A stretch of DNA of 14,505 nucleotides from the NCBI GenBank assembly GCA_934661715.1, contig CAKUJL010000014.1:1-14505 (forward strand). The letters run 5' to 3'. Position 1 is the stretch's first letter. Each line of letters starts with the position of its first letter. The notes under the pieces were generated by a model that was given only the letters and a program-made list of their open reading frames with translations, did not search any database and was not told the origin of the DNA. The stretch is from an uncultured Oscillospiraceae bacterium. GTDB lineage: Bacteria; Bacillota; Clostridia; Oscillospirales; Oscillospiraceae. Shown here piece after piece: positions 6,738-13,648 of this stretch. Both the position numbers and the translations under genes were made by a program.

Positions 6738-7117
6738 AGGAAGTTATTATAGAAACAAAGCTTCAGAACAAGGGTCACTATGTGCCGGGCATGATCTCAG
6801 GCCGCACGCTCTACATTTCGGGTCAGCTCCCTGTGCACCACGAAACCGGGGCGCCGATGGCGGAAACCATCGAAGAGCAGACAAAAGACGCCCTTCACAA
6901 CGTGGAGCAGGTTTTGAAGGCCGCGGGCTGCACGAAAGATGACGTCGTTTTGTGCCGGGTCTACATTCCGGACGTGTGCCATTGGGACGCGGTCAACGCG
7001 GTCTACGGCGCGTTTTTTGGGGCGCATAAGCCCGCCCGCGTCATTGTCCCGACGAGGGAGCTTCACAACGGGGCTATGGTGGAAATTGAAGCCGTCGCCG
7101 AGCTGCACGAACAATAA
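6734..7117 (+). CDS. RidA-family enamine/imine deaminase
   Basis: The 127-residue protein has full RidA length. RidA proteins hydrolyse reactive enamines and imines such as 2-aminoacrylate, which PLP-dependent dehydratases release, to 2-oxoacids and ammonia. The segment GRTLYISGQLP (23-33) and the PARVIVPTREL / MVEIEAVA blocks (100-121) are typical. R102 aligns with the substrate-carboxylate-binding arginine and E118 with the conserved glutamate, so an active deaminase is expected. ATG at 6734 overlaps the previous stop (ATGA), and 12 bases separate it from the next gene, a PLP enzyme. That order supports detoxification of an intermediate made by the neighbour. The gene could belong to a Rid subfamily other than RidA proper. 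Confidence 0.92.
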   Translation: MKEVIIETKLQNKGHYVPGMISGRTLYISGQLPVHHETGAPMAETIEEQTKDALHNVEQVLKAAGCTKDDVVLCRVYIPDVCHWDAVNAVYGAFFGAHKPARVIVPTRELHNGAMVEIEAVAELHEQ

Positions 7118-7129
7118 GGAGGGTCAACC

Positions 7130-8224
7130 ATGAAATTTATCTGCACGAAATGCGGCCAGAAGGAAGCCGTCACGACGAGAAAGGCCCGCTGCGACTGCGG
7201 CGGGCTGTGGAAGCTCGATTTTGCACCCGAGAAATTTGACCTTGCGAAAATCGACACGCACGAGTGGAGCCAGTTCCGGTACCGGAGGTTCATGGCGCTG
7301 GACGGCGAGAGCTGGCGCGATGTGACGCTCGGCGAGGGCATGACGCCGGTCGTGAAATTTGACGACGACGTTTCGTTCAAAATGGACTACTTCATGCCCA
7401 CGCTCTCCTTCAAGGACCGCGGCGCGGCTGTCCTGATCGCGCACTGCAAGGCCATCGGCGTCGACAAGGTGGTCCAGGACTCGAGCGGCAATGCCGGAAA
7501 CGCCGTCGCAGCCTACTGCGCAAAGGCCGGCATCGCCTGCGAAATATTCGTGCCCGAAGGGACGAGCCCCAAGAAGATCGACATGATCCGCGCCCACGGC
7601 GCCACCTGCACCGTCGTGCCCGGTTCGCGCGACCACTGCGCTGATGTTTGCCGCGAAAAGGTCGAAAAGGACGGCGTCTATTACGCGAACCACGTCTATA
7701 ACCCGTATTTCTACGAGGGCACAAAGACTTATATCTACGAAATTTTCGAGCAGCTCGGCCGTATCCCGGAGCACCTCGTCATCCCCGTCGGAAACGGCAC
7801 GCTGTTTCTCGGCGCGATCTTTGCCCTCGAGCATTTGCAGGAAAGCGGCGTGATTGATCACTTCCCGCAGCTCATCGCGCTTCAGAGCCAGAACTGCGAC
7901 CCGCTGCTTCTGGCCGCGCAGAGAGGAGAAGACGCCCCCGCCGCCGTCACGCCCACGCCGACCATCGCCGAAGGCATCGCCATCGGAAAGCCGATGCGCG
8001 GAAAAGAGATTCTAGCCCTCACCAAAAAGCACGCCGTCCGCTTCGTCCACGCGCCGGAGGACAAGATTCTGGAAGCAAGAAGCCGCATCGCAAGAAAGGG
8101 CATCTACTGCGAGCACACCACCGCCGCCAATTACGCCGCCTATCTCGAATATTGCAGAATCTACGGCCAAACGCCCGATACGTTAATTACCATGTGCGGT
8201 GCAGGTTTGAAATCCGACCATTAA
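7130..8224 (+). CDS. PLP-dependent threonine-synthase-like enzyme with zinc ribbon
   Basis: The 364-residue fold-type-II PLP enzyme resembles threonine synthase. The N terminus has a four-Cys zinc ribbon (C5, C8, C21, C23; CTKCG and CDCGG). The PLP lysine is K95 in MPTLSFKDRG, which corresponds to NPTGSFKDRG of threonine synthases. SSGNAGNAVAAY (118-129) is the cofactor loop and GNGTLFLGA (221-229) the glycine-rich phosphate-binding loop. It ends in CGAGLKSDH. AAGGAGG (7116-7122) lies 7 bases before the ATG. Threonine synthase makes threonine from phosphohomoserine, but no hom or thrB gene is nearby, and the RidA partner and YheO-type regulator remnant would equally fit an amino-acid ammonia-lyase or dehydratase. 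I therefore leave the reaction open. A relic of a paralogue's 3' end lies about 100 bases downstream. Confidence 0.88.
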   Translation: MKFICTKCGQKEAVTTRKARCDCGGLWKLDFAPEKFDLAKIDTHEWSQFRYRRFMALDGESWRDVTLGEGMTPVVKFDDDVSFKMDYFMPTLSFKDRGAAVLIAHCKAIGVDKVVQDSSGNAGNAVAAYCAKAGIACEIFVPEGTSPKKIDMIRAHGATCTVVPGSRDHCADVCREKVEKDGVYYANHVYNPYFYEGTKTYIYEIFEQLGRIPEHLVIPVGNGTLFLGAIFALEHLQESGVIDHFPQLIALQSQNCDPLLLAAQRGEDAPAAVTPTPTIAEGIAIGKPMRGKEILALTKKHAVRFVHAPEDKILEARSRIARKGIYCEHTTAANYAAYLEYCRIYGQTPDTLITMCGAGLKSDH

Positions 8225-8226
8225 AA

Positions 8227-8256
8227 CCAGATTGCAATCCATGGATTGCAATCTGG
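8227..8256. repeat. Perfect 30-bp palindrome
   Basis: CCAGATTGCAATCCA (8227-8241) is followed immediately by its exact reverse complement (8242-8256), with no loop. It is built of nested palindromes: ATTGCAAT (8231-8238), CCATGG (8239-8244), ATTGCAAT (8245-8252). It starts 3 bases after the stop of the PLP enzyme gene. The minus strand is followed by TTTTAA, the plus strand by AAAGGAAG. It could form a terminator hairpin (better for minus-strand transcripts) or be a protein-binding site. Confidence 0.75.
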
Positions 8257-8322
8257 AAAGGAAGAAGGAAGGAGCGGATGTGAAGACCGCGGCGCAAGCC
8301 GGGGGCAGAACGCAGCGAGTTT

Positions 8323-8364
8323 CTTCTGACGCTGTGCGGTGCTGGACTCAAGTCTGACCATTAA
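8323..8364 (+). pseudogene. Relic of the 3' end of a second threonine-synthase-like gene
   Basis: The frame ending at TAA 8362-8364 encodes LLTLCGAGLKSDH, matching 11 of 13 residues of the C terminus of the preceding enzyme (LITMCGAGLKSDH, 8183-8221). At DNA level 30 of 42 bases match. Across the last ten codons, all differences except one Met/Leu change are synonymous (GCA/GCT, GGT/GGA, TTG/CTC, AAA/AAG, TCC/TCT), so the copies diverged as coding sequence and this is not a recent duplication. Upstream the frame holds no recognisable homology and is closed by TGA at 8281-8283. An SD-like purine run (8258-8273) followed by ATG TGA / GTG (8278-8282) may be the matching 5' end, which would imply internal deletion. 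Confidence 0.7.
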
Positions 8365-8370
8365 ACTGAA

Positions 8371-8415
8371 AAGAATCGAGCGATTGGAAAGCCTCCAATC
8401 GCTCGATTCTTATTT
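8371..8415. terminator. Long hairpin terminator between convergent genes
   Basis: The 18 bases 8371-8388 (AAGAATCGAGCGATTGGA) pair perfectly with 8394-8411 around a 5-base AAGCC loop, followed by ATTTT on the plus strand. The right arm overlaps the MATE stop codon (8410-8412). The T-run is short on both strands, but stem stability and location support a bidirectional terminator. Confidence 0.75.
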
Positions 8416-9741
8416 TGGAAGAAGCGCCTTTTTATGGCGGAAGTAATACCCATACCCCGCGAGATCTGCCAGCGCCCAGCCGATGGGGATGGCCATCCAG
8501 ATGCCCACCTCGCCGACGGGCCCGGCCAGAAGATACGCAAGCAGCACGCGCGTGCCGAGCGAGATAACTGTCAGCACGACGGACATGCCCGGCCGCTTGA
8601 CCGCGCGGTAAAATCCATAGAGAAGGAACAAGCAGCCGATGCCGACATAAAATGCGCCCTCCACGCGCAGATACAAAACGCCCGCGGCCAGAACCTCCGT
8701 CTCTCCCGCCTGCACGAAAATGCGCATGAGCGGGTTCGCAAACGCGAAGACCAGCGCAGAAATGACGAGCGAGAACGCGGCGCTTGCGATTGTCGCCTGC
8801 CGGAAGCCGGTTCTAAGCCGTTCGCGGTCGCCCGCGCCGTAGTTCTGTGCGATGAAGGTCGAAAAGGCGTTGCCGAAATCCTGCACGGGAAGATAGGCAA
8901 AGGAGTCAATTTTCACCGCCGCGGCAAAGGCCGCCATTGTAACGGGGCCAAAGGAGTCGACCAGGCGCTGGATGAGCAGAATCCCGAAGTTCATCGCCGA
9001 CTGCTGGGCGCAGGTGAGAAGCGACAGGTCAAGAATTTCCGAGAGGATGCTTCTGCGGAAGACGAGGTCCTCCTTTCCGGGCAGAAATTCGCGGCAGCGC
9101 AGGAACACATAGAGAAAAATCCCGAGCCCCGAGACATACTGCGCCAGCACCGTCGCGATCGCCGCGCCCGCAATGCCCCACGAAAACACGAGCACGAACA
9201 GAAGATCGAGCCCCACGTTGAGCAGCGCCGCCGCCCCCAGAAACCACAAGGGCGCGACCGAATTTCCCAGCGCCCGCAGAAGACAGGAAAAAAAGTTATA
9301 CAGAAACGTCGCAAGCAGCCCCGCGAAAATGATCACGAGGTATTCGCGCATGGAAAAATACAGCTCGTCCGGGATTTGCAGAAAGTGCAGAATGGGGTCC
9401 AAAAACGCGTACACGAGCGCGTTCAAAGCCGCCGTCACCGCGAAAATCAGCACAAACGCGTGCAGCACCGCGCTTTTAAGAGACCCCATGTCCTTTTTCC
9501 CGAGATAGATCGAAAACAGCGCCCCCGCGCCCATCGAAAGCCCGAGGAACACGGACGTGAGAAACGTCATGAGCGTATACGCAGAGCCCACCGCCGCCAG
9601 CGCGTTTTTGCCCAGCGCCTGCCCGACGATGAGGGTATCGGCGATGTTATAAAACTGCTGGAGCAAATTCCCCGCGATCATCGGCAGCGCAAACAACAGC
9701 AGCCCCTTTGTGATATTTCCCTTTGTCAGATCGCGATACAT
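8410..9741 (-). CDS. MATE-family multidrug/cation efflux transporter
   Basis: The 443-residue polytopic membrane protein has the two-repeat, twelve-helix layout and length of MATE transporters, which export organic cations, drugs or metabolites using Na+ or H+ gradients. The N terminus DLTKGNITKGLLLFALPMI with NLLQQFYNIADTLIVGQALG (25-44) is diagnostic for the NorM/DinF-like bacterial group. LLRALGNS (154-161) closes the first half and QNYGAGDRERL (299-309) marks the second repeat. The start at 9741 (MYRDLT) was chosen by family alignment; its SD is poor (GGGTGGG). ATG at 9756 (MGGCIMYRD) is a possible alternative. The frame is open back to 10113, but that extension crosses this gene's own promoter and the folT leader. 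It is a single-gene transcript; the substrate is unknown. Confidence 0.92.
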   Translation of the reverse strand: MYRDLTKGNITKGLLLFALPMIAGNLLQQFYNIADTLIVGQALGKNALAAVGSAYTLMTFLTSVFLGLSMGAGALFSIYLGKKDMGSLKSAVLHAFVLIFAVTAALNALVYAFLDPILHFLQIPDELYFSMREYLVIIFAGLLATFLYNFFSCLLRALGNSVAPLWFLGAAALLNVGLDLLFVLVFSWGIAGAAIATVLAQYVSGLGIFLYVFLRCREFLPGKEDLVFRRSILSEILDLSLLTCAQQSAMNFGILLIQRLVDSFGPVTMAAFAAAVKIDSFAYLPVQDFGNAFSTFIAQNYGAGDRERLRTGFRQATIASAAFSLVISALVFAFANPLMRIFVQAGETEVLAAGVLYLRVEGAFYVGIGCLFLLYGFYRAVKRPGMSVVLTVISLGTRVLLAYLLAGPVGEVGIWMAIPIGWALADLAGYGYYFRHKKALLPK

Positions 9742-9792
9742 GATGCACCCACCCATTTTTTCTTCATCGCCGCCGCAATGCGCGGCTTGGCT

Positions 9793-9821
9793 ATTATAAC
9801 CTGTCCGCCGCAGAAAAGCAA
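9793..9821 (-). promoter_or_regulatory. Promoter of the MATE gene
   Basis: On the minus strand TTGCTT (9821-9816) is followed after 17 bases by a perfect TATAAT (9798-9793). The predicted leader is about 45 bases. Confidence 0.75.
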
Positions 9822-9931
9822 TGCTGGTGGTTTGTTCCACAAAAATCGCCGCCTCTTTTCGTGGCATTTGCCGAAAAAAGAACGGTATCAGAAATATTTT
9901 CAAAAATCGGTAAGTTTTTATTGATTTCCTC

Positions 9932-9959
9932 TTGCTATTTTCGAAAAAAACGATATACT
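9932..9959 (+). promoter_or_regulatory. Promoter of the folT-folC operon
   Basis: TTGCTA (9932-9937), a 16-base spacer and TATACT (9954-9959). Transcription would begin near 9966, giving a leader of about 315 bases that contains the riboswitch. It is divergent from the MATE promoter, with about 110 AT-rich bases between the two -35 boxes and no other recognisable element there. Confidence 0.65.
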
Positions 9960-10033
9960 GAGATGCAGGAGATTTTTTAAGTGCGGGAAAGATGTGGCCC
10001 CGCAAATTTAACGATCTAAGCGTAGTCGAACGC
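9960..10033 (+). other. 5' leader ahead of the riboswitch, unassigned
   Basis: About 70 transcribed bases precede the aptamer. TGCGGG (9982-9987) can pair with CCCGCA (9999-10004), and GCGT (10020-10023) with ACGC (10030-10033). AGGAG at 9967-9971 stands 9 bases before a GTG (9981) that opens a 12-codon frame closed by TAA at 10017-10019. None of this belongs to the known THF aptamer, and function is unknown. Confidence 0.35.
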
Positions 10034-10126
10034 TGCATGAGTAGGAATGACGCGTCAAGTACCGGTCGGATGGGAGGTTGCCGCCGGGCGAAGGAATCTT
10101 TCCGCGGTGTCATTTCGCATCCGCAT
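10034..10126 (+). promoter_or_regulatory. THF (tetrahydrofolate) riboswitch aptamer
   Basis: The segment follows the THF-aptamer pattern in order: GAGTAG (10039-10044); AATGACGCGTCAAGT (10046-10060); GGATG (10068-10072); GCGAAG; CGCGGTGTCATT (10105-10114... ); GCATCCGC (10117-10124). Predicted pairings are AATGAC with GTCATT (10046-10051 with 10109-10114), CCGG with CCGG (10062-10065 with 10084-10087), the long-range GGATG with CATCC (10068-10072 with 10118-10122), and a short closing ATG/CAT. The next genes are folT and folC, exactly the expected targets. Folate binding would be expected to lower expression of folate uptake. Confidence 0.9.
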
Positions 10127-10241
10127 TTTTGTGCAGGAACCTCTGGGTCGGGCGCTTGCCGCCTGAATCAGAACTTCCTGAAGAATAATCTGTTACATTC
10201 GCTGCGTAAGTAAAAAATTCATCTGCTGCATCACCATATTT

Positions 10242-10271
10242 CAACCTCCTCCCATCATTTTGATTCGGAGG
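10242..10271 (+). promoter_or_regulatory. Likely expression platform: anti-SD and SD of folT
   Basis: CCTCC (10245-10249) is complementary to the folT SD GGAGG (10267-10271), which lies 8 bases before the ATG at 10280. The wider segment CAACCTCC (10242-10249) is exactly complementary to GGAGGTTG (10073-10080) in the aptamer. No terminator hairpin with a T-run is visible between the aptamer and folT, so control of translation is more likely than attenuation. Mutually exclusive pairing is inferred. Confidence 0.6.
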
Positions 10272-10279
10272 CTATTTTT

Positions 10280-10894
10280 ATGTCTAAAAACCAATCCGCA
10301 GCCATCGCGCGTGTGCATACGCGCAGTCTCAAAAACGTCAGAACCCTTGTTGTATCCGCCGTCCTCGCCGCCATCAGCGTGGTGCTGGCCCGGCTCATCA
10401 TCCCGATGCCGGACGTGTCGACGCGCTTTTCCTTAGAAGCCGTGCCGATCTTCCTGGCGGGCATGTTCTTCGGCCCCGTTCCGGGCGCACTCGTCGGCTT
10501 CTCGGCGGACCTGGTCGGCTGCCTGTTCTCGGGCTATGGATACAACCCGCTGTTCTGTGTCCCGCCGATCCTCTACGGCCTGTGCGCGGGCTTCTTCCGC
10601 CCGATGCTGGAGAAAAAGACAAATCCGCTGACCATCGGTCTGGCGTTTTTGCCTGCCATCGTCTTCGGCTCGATCCTCTATCAGAGCTGGTCTCTGGCCT
10701 TTGTCTACGGCGGCGACGCGTTCGAGGCGTTTTTCCTGACGAAGCTCGCGTCCCGCTCCATTCAGTTCGGCATCACGTTTGTGCTGGACGTTGTGATCGT
10801 CTGGCTGCTTTATAAAGCGAAGGTGTTCGCCGCGGCAAAGCTCTGGCCGCCTGTGGCTGCGGCGCAGAAGCCCTCGCGCGAGGACGGATTCTAA
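10280..10894 (+). CDS. folT: Folate-specific ECF transporter S component
   Basis: The 204-residue membrane protein is the substrate-binding S component that captures folate and works with the shared ECF energising module (EcfA, EcfA', EcfT), which is not in this window. After a short cytoplasmic N terminus, hydrophobic helices start at about 22. The hallmark STRFSLEAVPIFLAGMFFGP (47-66) is followed by PGALVGFSADLVG (68-80) and YGYNPLF (86-92), as in FolT. Length is in the normal range. The start at 10280 has GGAGG 8 bases upstream. Identification is reinforced by the THF riboswitch upstream and folC 18 bases downstream, which together form a folate-salvage operon. Confidence 0.94.
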   Translation: MSKNQSAAIARVHTRSLKNVRTLVVSAVLAAISVVLARLIIPMPDVSTRFSLEAVPIFLAGMFFGPVPGALVGFSADLVGCLFSGYGYNPLFCVPPILYGLCAGFFRPMLEKKTNPLTIGLAFLPAIVFGSILYQSWSLAFVYGGDAFEAFFLTKLASRSIQFGITFVLDVVIVWLLYKAKVFAAAKLWPPVAAAQKPSREDGF

Positions 10895-10912
10895 AGAAAG
10901 AAGTTTTTTGTT

Positions 10913-12184
10913 ATGACGCTGGAACAAGCACTGCATTACATCCACGCTGTCTGCTGGAAGGGCAGCATTCCGGGCCTGGAGCGCATCAACGCCCTGCTCG
11001 ACAAGATGGGTCATCCCGAACGCGCGTGCAAATTTGTCCACGTGGCGGGCACGAACGGCAAGGGCTCGACCTGCGCGATGCTGGCCTCGATTTTTAGAGC
11101 CGCTGGCTACAAGACGGGTCTTTACACCTCGCCCTACATCCTGCGCTTCAACGAGCGCATTCAGATCAATGGGCAGCAGATTCCGGACGAGGCCATCTGC
11201 GAGCTGACCGAGTACATCAAGCCCATGGCCGACTCGATTTTTGAGCAGCCGACGGAGTTCGAAATGGTCACGGCGCTGGGCTTTGAATACTTCAAGCGTG
11301 AAAAATGCGACATCGTCATCTGCGAGGTCGGCATGGGCGGCGAATTTGACGCGACGAACGTCATCCTGCCCCCCGAGGCGGCGATTCTTTGCAACATCGG
11401 TCTGGACCACACCGAGGTTCTGGGCGACACGCTGGAAAAGATCGCGGCCACCAAAGCCGGCATCATCAAGCCCGGCTGCGACGCCGTCATCTACCGCGAA
11501 AAGCCCTCCGTGGAGGCGGTGTTTGAAGAGCGCTGCAAAGCCGTCGGCGCGAAGCTCCACAAGGCGGACTTCGATTCCATCAAGTTAGAATCGCACGGCC
11601 TTGCGGGACAGGTCTTCTCCTGCGGCAGATTTGAGCATCTGAAGCTCCCGCTTCTCGGCGAGCACCAGCTTCATAACGCGGCGGTCGTTCTCGCGGCGGT
11701 CGACGCGCTGAAAGAAAAGGGCTGGAACCTCACGGACGAGGCCGTGCGTGAAGGCCTTGAGAGCGTGCAGTGGCCCGGCCGGTTCCAGATCGCGCGGGAA
11801 AATCCGCTTTTCATTATCGACGGCGGCCACAATCCGCAGTGCATCGAAGCGCTCGTCAAGAACATCGACGATTACCTGCAAGGAAGGCCCCTTACCATTC
11901 TCACCGGCGTTCTCGGCGACAAGGACTTCCACTGCATGTACAGTAACGTCGCGCCCTACGCCAAAGAGTTCATCACCATCACGCCCGACAATCCCCGCGC
12001 GATGCAGGCCGCGGACCTCGCCGCGTATGTCAGCCAGTTCGGAAAGCCCGCGACGGCCTGCGAGACGGTCGAAGAAGGCGTCCGGCTTGCCGTTTCCCAC
12101 GCGGGAGAAAACGGCGTGGTACTGTGCTACGGCTCTTTGTACATGATCGGAGACATCGACGCCGCGCTCAAAAAGCTTTCCTGA
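10913..12184 (+). CDS. folC: Folylpolyglutamate synthase / dihydrofolate synthase
   Basis: The 423-residue cytosolic Mur-ligase-family enzyme adds glutamates to folates, keeping them in the cell, and may also form dihydrofolate from dihydropteroate. The P-loop is GTNGKGS (46-52), then TSPYILRFNERI (72-83), EVGMGGEFDATNV (138-150), LDHTEVLGDTL and ATKAGIIKPG with the probable carbamylated Lys at 181. The C-terminal domain has WPGRF (287-291), DGGHNP (303-308) and a Gly/Ser-rich CYGSLYMIG end. Length is normal. The start lies 18 bases after folT; its SD is weak and purine-rich (AAAGAAAGAAG), so coupling to folT and thus to the riboswitch is likely. Whether it has both activities cannot be told from sequence. 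Confidence 0.95.
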   Translation: MTLEQALHYIHAVCWKGSIPGLERINALLDKMGHPERACKFVHVAGTNGKGSTCAMLASIFRAAGYKTGLYTSPYILRFNERIQINGQQIPDEAICELTEYIKPMADSIFEQPTEFEMVTALGFEYFKREKCDIVICEVGMGGEFDATNVILPPEAAILCNIGLDHTEVLGDTLEKIAATKAGIIKPGCDAVIYREKPSVEAVFEERCKAVGAKLHKADFDSIKLESHGLAGQVFSCGRFEHLKLPLLGEHQLHNAAVVLAAVDALKEKGWNLTDEAVREGLESVQWPGRFQIARENPLFIIDGGHNPQCIEALVKNIDDYLQGRPLTILTGVLGDKDFHCMYSNVAPYAKEFITITPDNPRAMQAADLAAYVSQFGKPATACETVEEGVRLAVSHAGENGVVLCYGSLYMIGDIDAALKKLS

Positions 12185-12194
12185 CAAAGCAAAC

Positions 12195-12235
12195 AAAATC
12201 CCCGAAACGGAAATTTCCGCTTCGGGGATTTTTCG
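12195..12235. terminator. Bidirectional terminator between folC and the CapA-family gene
   Basis: AAAATCCCCGAA (12195-12206) pairs with TTCGGGGATTTT (12221-12232). Inside, past an A-C mismatch, CGGA/TCCG continues the stem around an AATT loop. T-runs follow on both strands (TTTTT at 12229-12233; TTTTGTTT on the minus strand). Confidence 0.9.
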
Positions 12236-12238
12236 CGT

Positions 12239-13534
12239 TCATCCGGCCGTCCCGGAAGTAATTTTATCAAACAGCGACTGCATTGCTTCCACCGAGCAGC
12301 CCGCGATATGGTGCGCAGCGGCCAGCTCCGGCGTGTAGTCGGACAGGAGCATGGGCAAATAATTGTACCAGCCCGTGTCCGGGTTTTTCGTGATGAGGTT
12401 CACCGTCGGAAGAAGCGCGTAGTCCTCCACAAACGCGCCCGTTTCGTCCTTGCAGATCGTGACGCTTGCCATGCCGCCGAGCATATTCTCGGGGTCTGTC
12501 TGGTGCGACAGGAAATTTCCGAGCGAGTAGAAAACCGGTACCTCTCTGCCGCCCTCCGCCATGAGGACCCGCGCAGGCTGCACCACGTGCGGATGGCCGC
12601 CGATGATGAGATCCGCGCCGCCGTCGGCCAGCACCTGCGCCCACGTTTTTTCATACTCGTTGGGAGAAAACGTCCCCTCTTCGCCCCAGTGGGCAAAGAC
12701 GATGACAAAATCGGCCGCTTCCTTCGCCCGGGTCAGATCGTCTCGCACCGCGTCGAAGTTCACGAACCGGTCGACCATCCAGCGCTTTGCCGGCAGACCG
12801 CCGTTGAGCCCGTAGGTGTAGTTGAGCATCGCGATACGGATGCCGTTTTTCTCGACCACGCGGAGCTTCTGCGCGTCCTCCTCGGAGTCGTGGATGCCCA
12901 GAAGCGTCACGCCGGGGTAGACCTCCCGCCAGTAGCGGCAGGTGTCCAGAATGCCGGTCTCGCCCTTGTCAAAGCAGTGGTTCGTCGCGCCGGTCACCAC
13001 GCGAAAGCCCGCCTTCACGAGCGCGTCCGCCACATGCACCGGAGAGCCGAAGCTCGGGTAGTTGTCGTAAAGCGCGGGGTCCGTGACAAGGATCGTCTCC
13101 TGATTGATGCAGGCGATGTCGTATTCCTGCGCGACCGGCGCAATGGCCGCGTAGAACGGGGAAAAATCGTATCCGCCGTCCGGCAGCTCTGCCGACCAGT
13201 AGACCGTGTTGTGGATCAGATTATCGCCAACCGCCATCAGCGTCACGCGGGCCGGTTCCGGTTCCGGCTCTGTCGGAAGCGATTGCGCTTCTTCTGAAGC
13301 AGGTTCTTCCGCCACCGTTTCAGGCACGGCGGTCTCCGGCGCCTGTTCCGGGACAGCAGCTTCCTGCATCGTGCCTTCCGGCGAAGCCTCCGCGTTGGCC
13401 GCTCCTGTATTCCTTGCCGCCGTCCAGACCCAGCGGAAGCCAAAAAACAGCGCCGCCAGCAGCAAAACGATCAGCACGCCGCCCAGCGCCGCGCCCGAGC
13501 CGCCCTTTTTCTTTTTTGAAAATCTCCCGGCCAT
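12239..13534 (-). CDS. Membrane-anchored CapA-family protein (metallophosphatase fold)
   Basis: The 431-residue protein has a basic N terminus (SKKKK), one membrane helix (about 14-36), a Pro/Glu/Ala-rich linker (50-94) and an outward-facing CapA-type domain from about 96. CapA/PgsA proteins, calcineurin-like in fold, take part in poly-gamma-glutamate or other cell-surface polymer metabolism. Visible motifs are MAVGDNLIHN (100-109), NQET (144-147), TGATNHCFDKG (181-191), FAHWGEE (280-286), IGGHPHVVQP (311-320) and YSLGNFLSH (336-344). The start at 13534 has AAAGGAG 6 bases upstream; a slightly longer frame to 13561 lacks one. No capBC or other polymer genes are adjacent, so a polyglutamate role is unproven; many clostridial genomes carry lone CapA homologues of unknown role. 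Confidence 0.9.
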   Translation of the reverse strand: MAGRFSKKKKGGSGAALGGVLIVLLLAALFFGFRWVWTAARNTGAANAEASPEGTMQEAAVPEQAPETAVPETVAEEPASEEAQSLPTEPEPEPARVTLMAVGDNLIHNTVYWSAELPDGGYDFSPFYAAIAPVAQEYDIACINQETILVTDPALYDNYPSFGSPVHVADALVKAGFRVVTGATNHCFDKGETGILDTCRYWREVYPGVTLLGIHDSEEDAQKLRVVEKNGIRIAMLNYTYGLNGGLPAKRWMVDRFVNFDAVRDDLTRAKEAADFVIVFAHWGEEGTFSPNEYEKTWAQVLADGGADLIIGGHPHVVQPARVLMAEGGREVPVFYSLGNFLSHQTDPENMLGGMASVTICKDETGAFVEDYALLPTVNLITKNPDTGWYNYLPMLLSDYTPELAAAHHIAGCSVEAMQSLFDKITSGTAG

Positions 13535-13600
13535 TTCAGGCTCCTTTCCGCTGCAAAGCACGCCGCATTTCGTCGTTTTCTCTTGTCAACTGACGCTTTG

Positions 13601-13629
13601 ATTTTACCATAGCAGGAAAACATTCTCAA
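13601..13629 (-). promoter_or_regulatory. Promoter of the CapA-family gene
   Basis: On the minus strand TTGAGA (13629-13624) is followed after 17 bases by TAAAAT (13606-13601), about 65 bases before the start codon. Confidence 0.65.
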
Positions 13630-13648
13630 CTGCTTTCTTCCGCGCAGA

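Noticed and set aside
8434..9924. 496-codon open frame on the plus strand opposite the MATE gene
   Set aside because: It is the complement of a GC-biased membrane-protein gene. The product is rich in Arg/Lys/His/Gln with no family signal, and the MATE frame has clear motifs, promoter and family length.
9742..10113. N-terminal extension of the MATE frame by 124 codons
   Set aside because: It would cover the MATE promoter (perfect TATAAT), the divergent folT promoter and part of the riboswitch; the family N terminus starts at 9741.
9992..10213. 73-codon plus-strand frame in the folT leader
   Set aside because: It overlaps the THF aptamer, has no good SD and no protein similarity; the RNA structure explains the sequence.
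10433..11560. 375-codon minus-strand frame across folT and folC
   Set aside because: It spans two confidently identified genes on the other strand and shows no domain.
13560..13600. TTGACA on the minus strand just upstream of the CapA-family gene
   Set aside because: No acceptable -10 box follows at 16-18 bases; TTGAGA/TAAAAT at 13601-13629 fits better.
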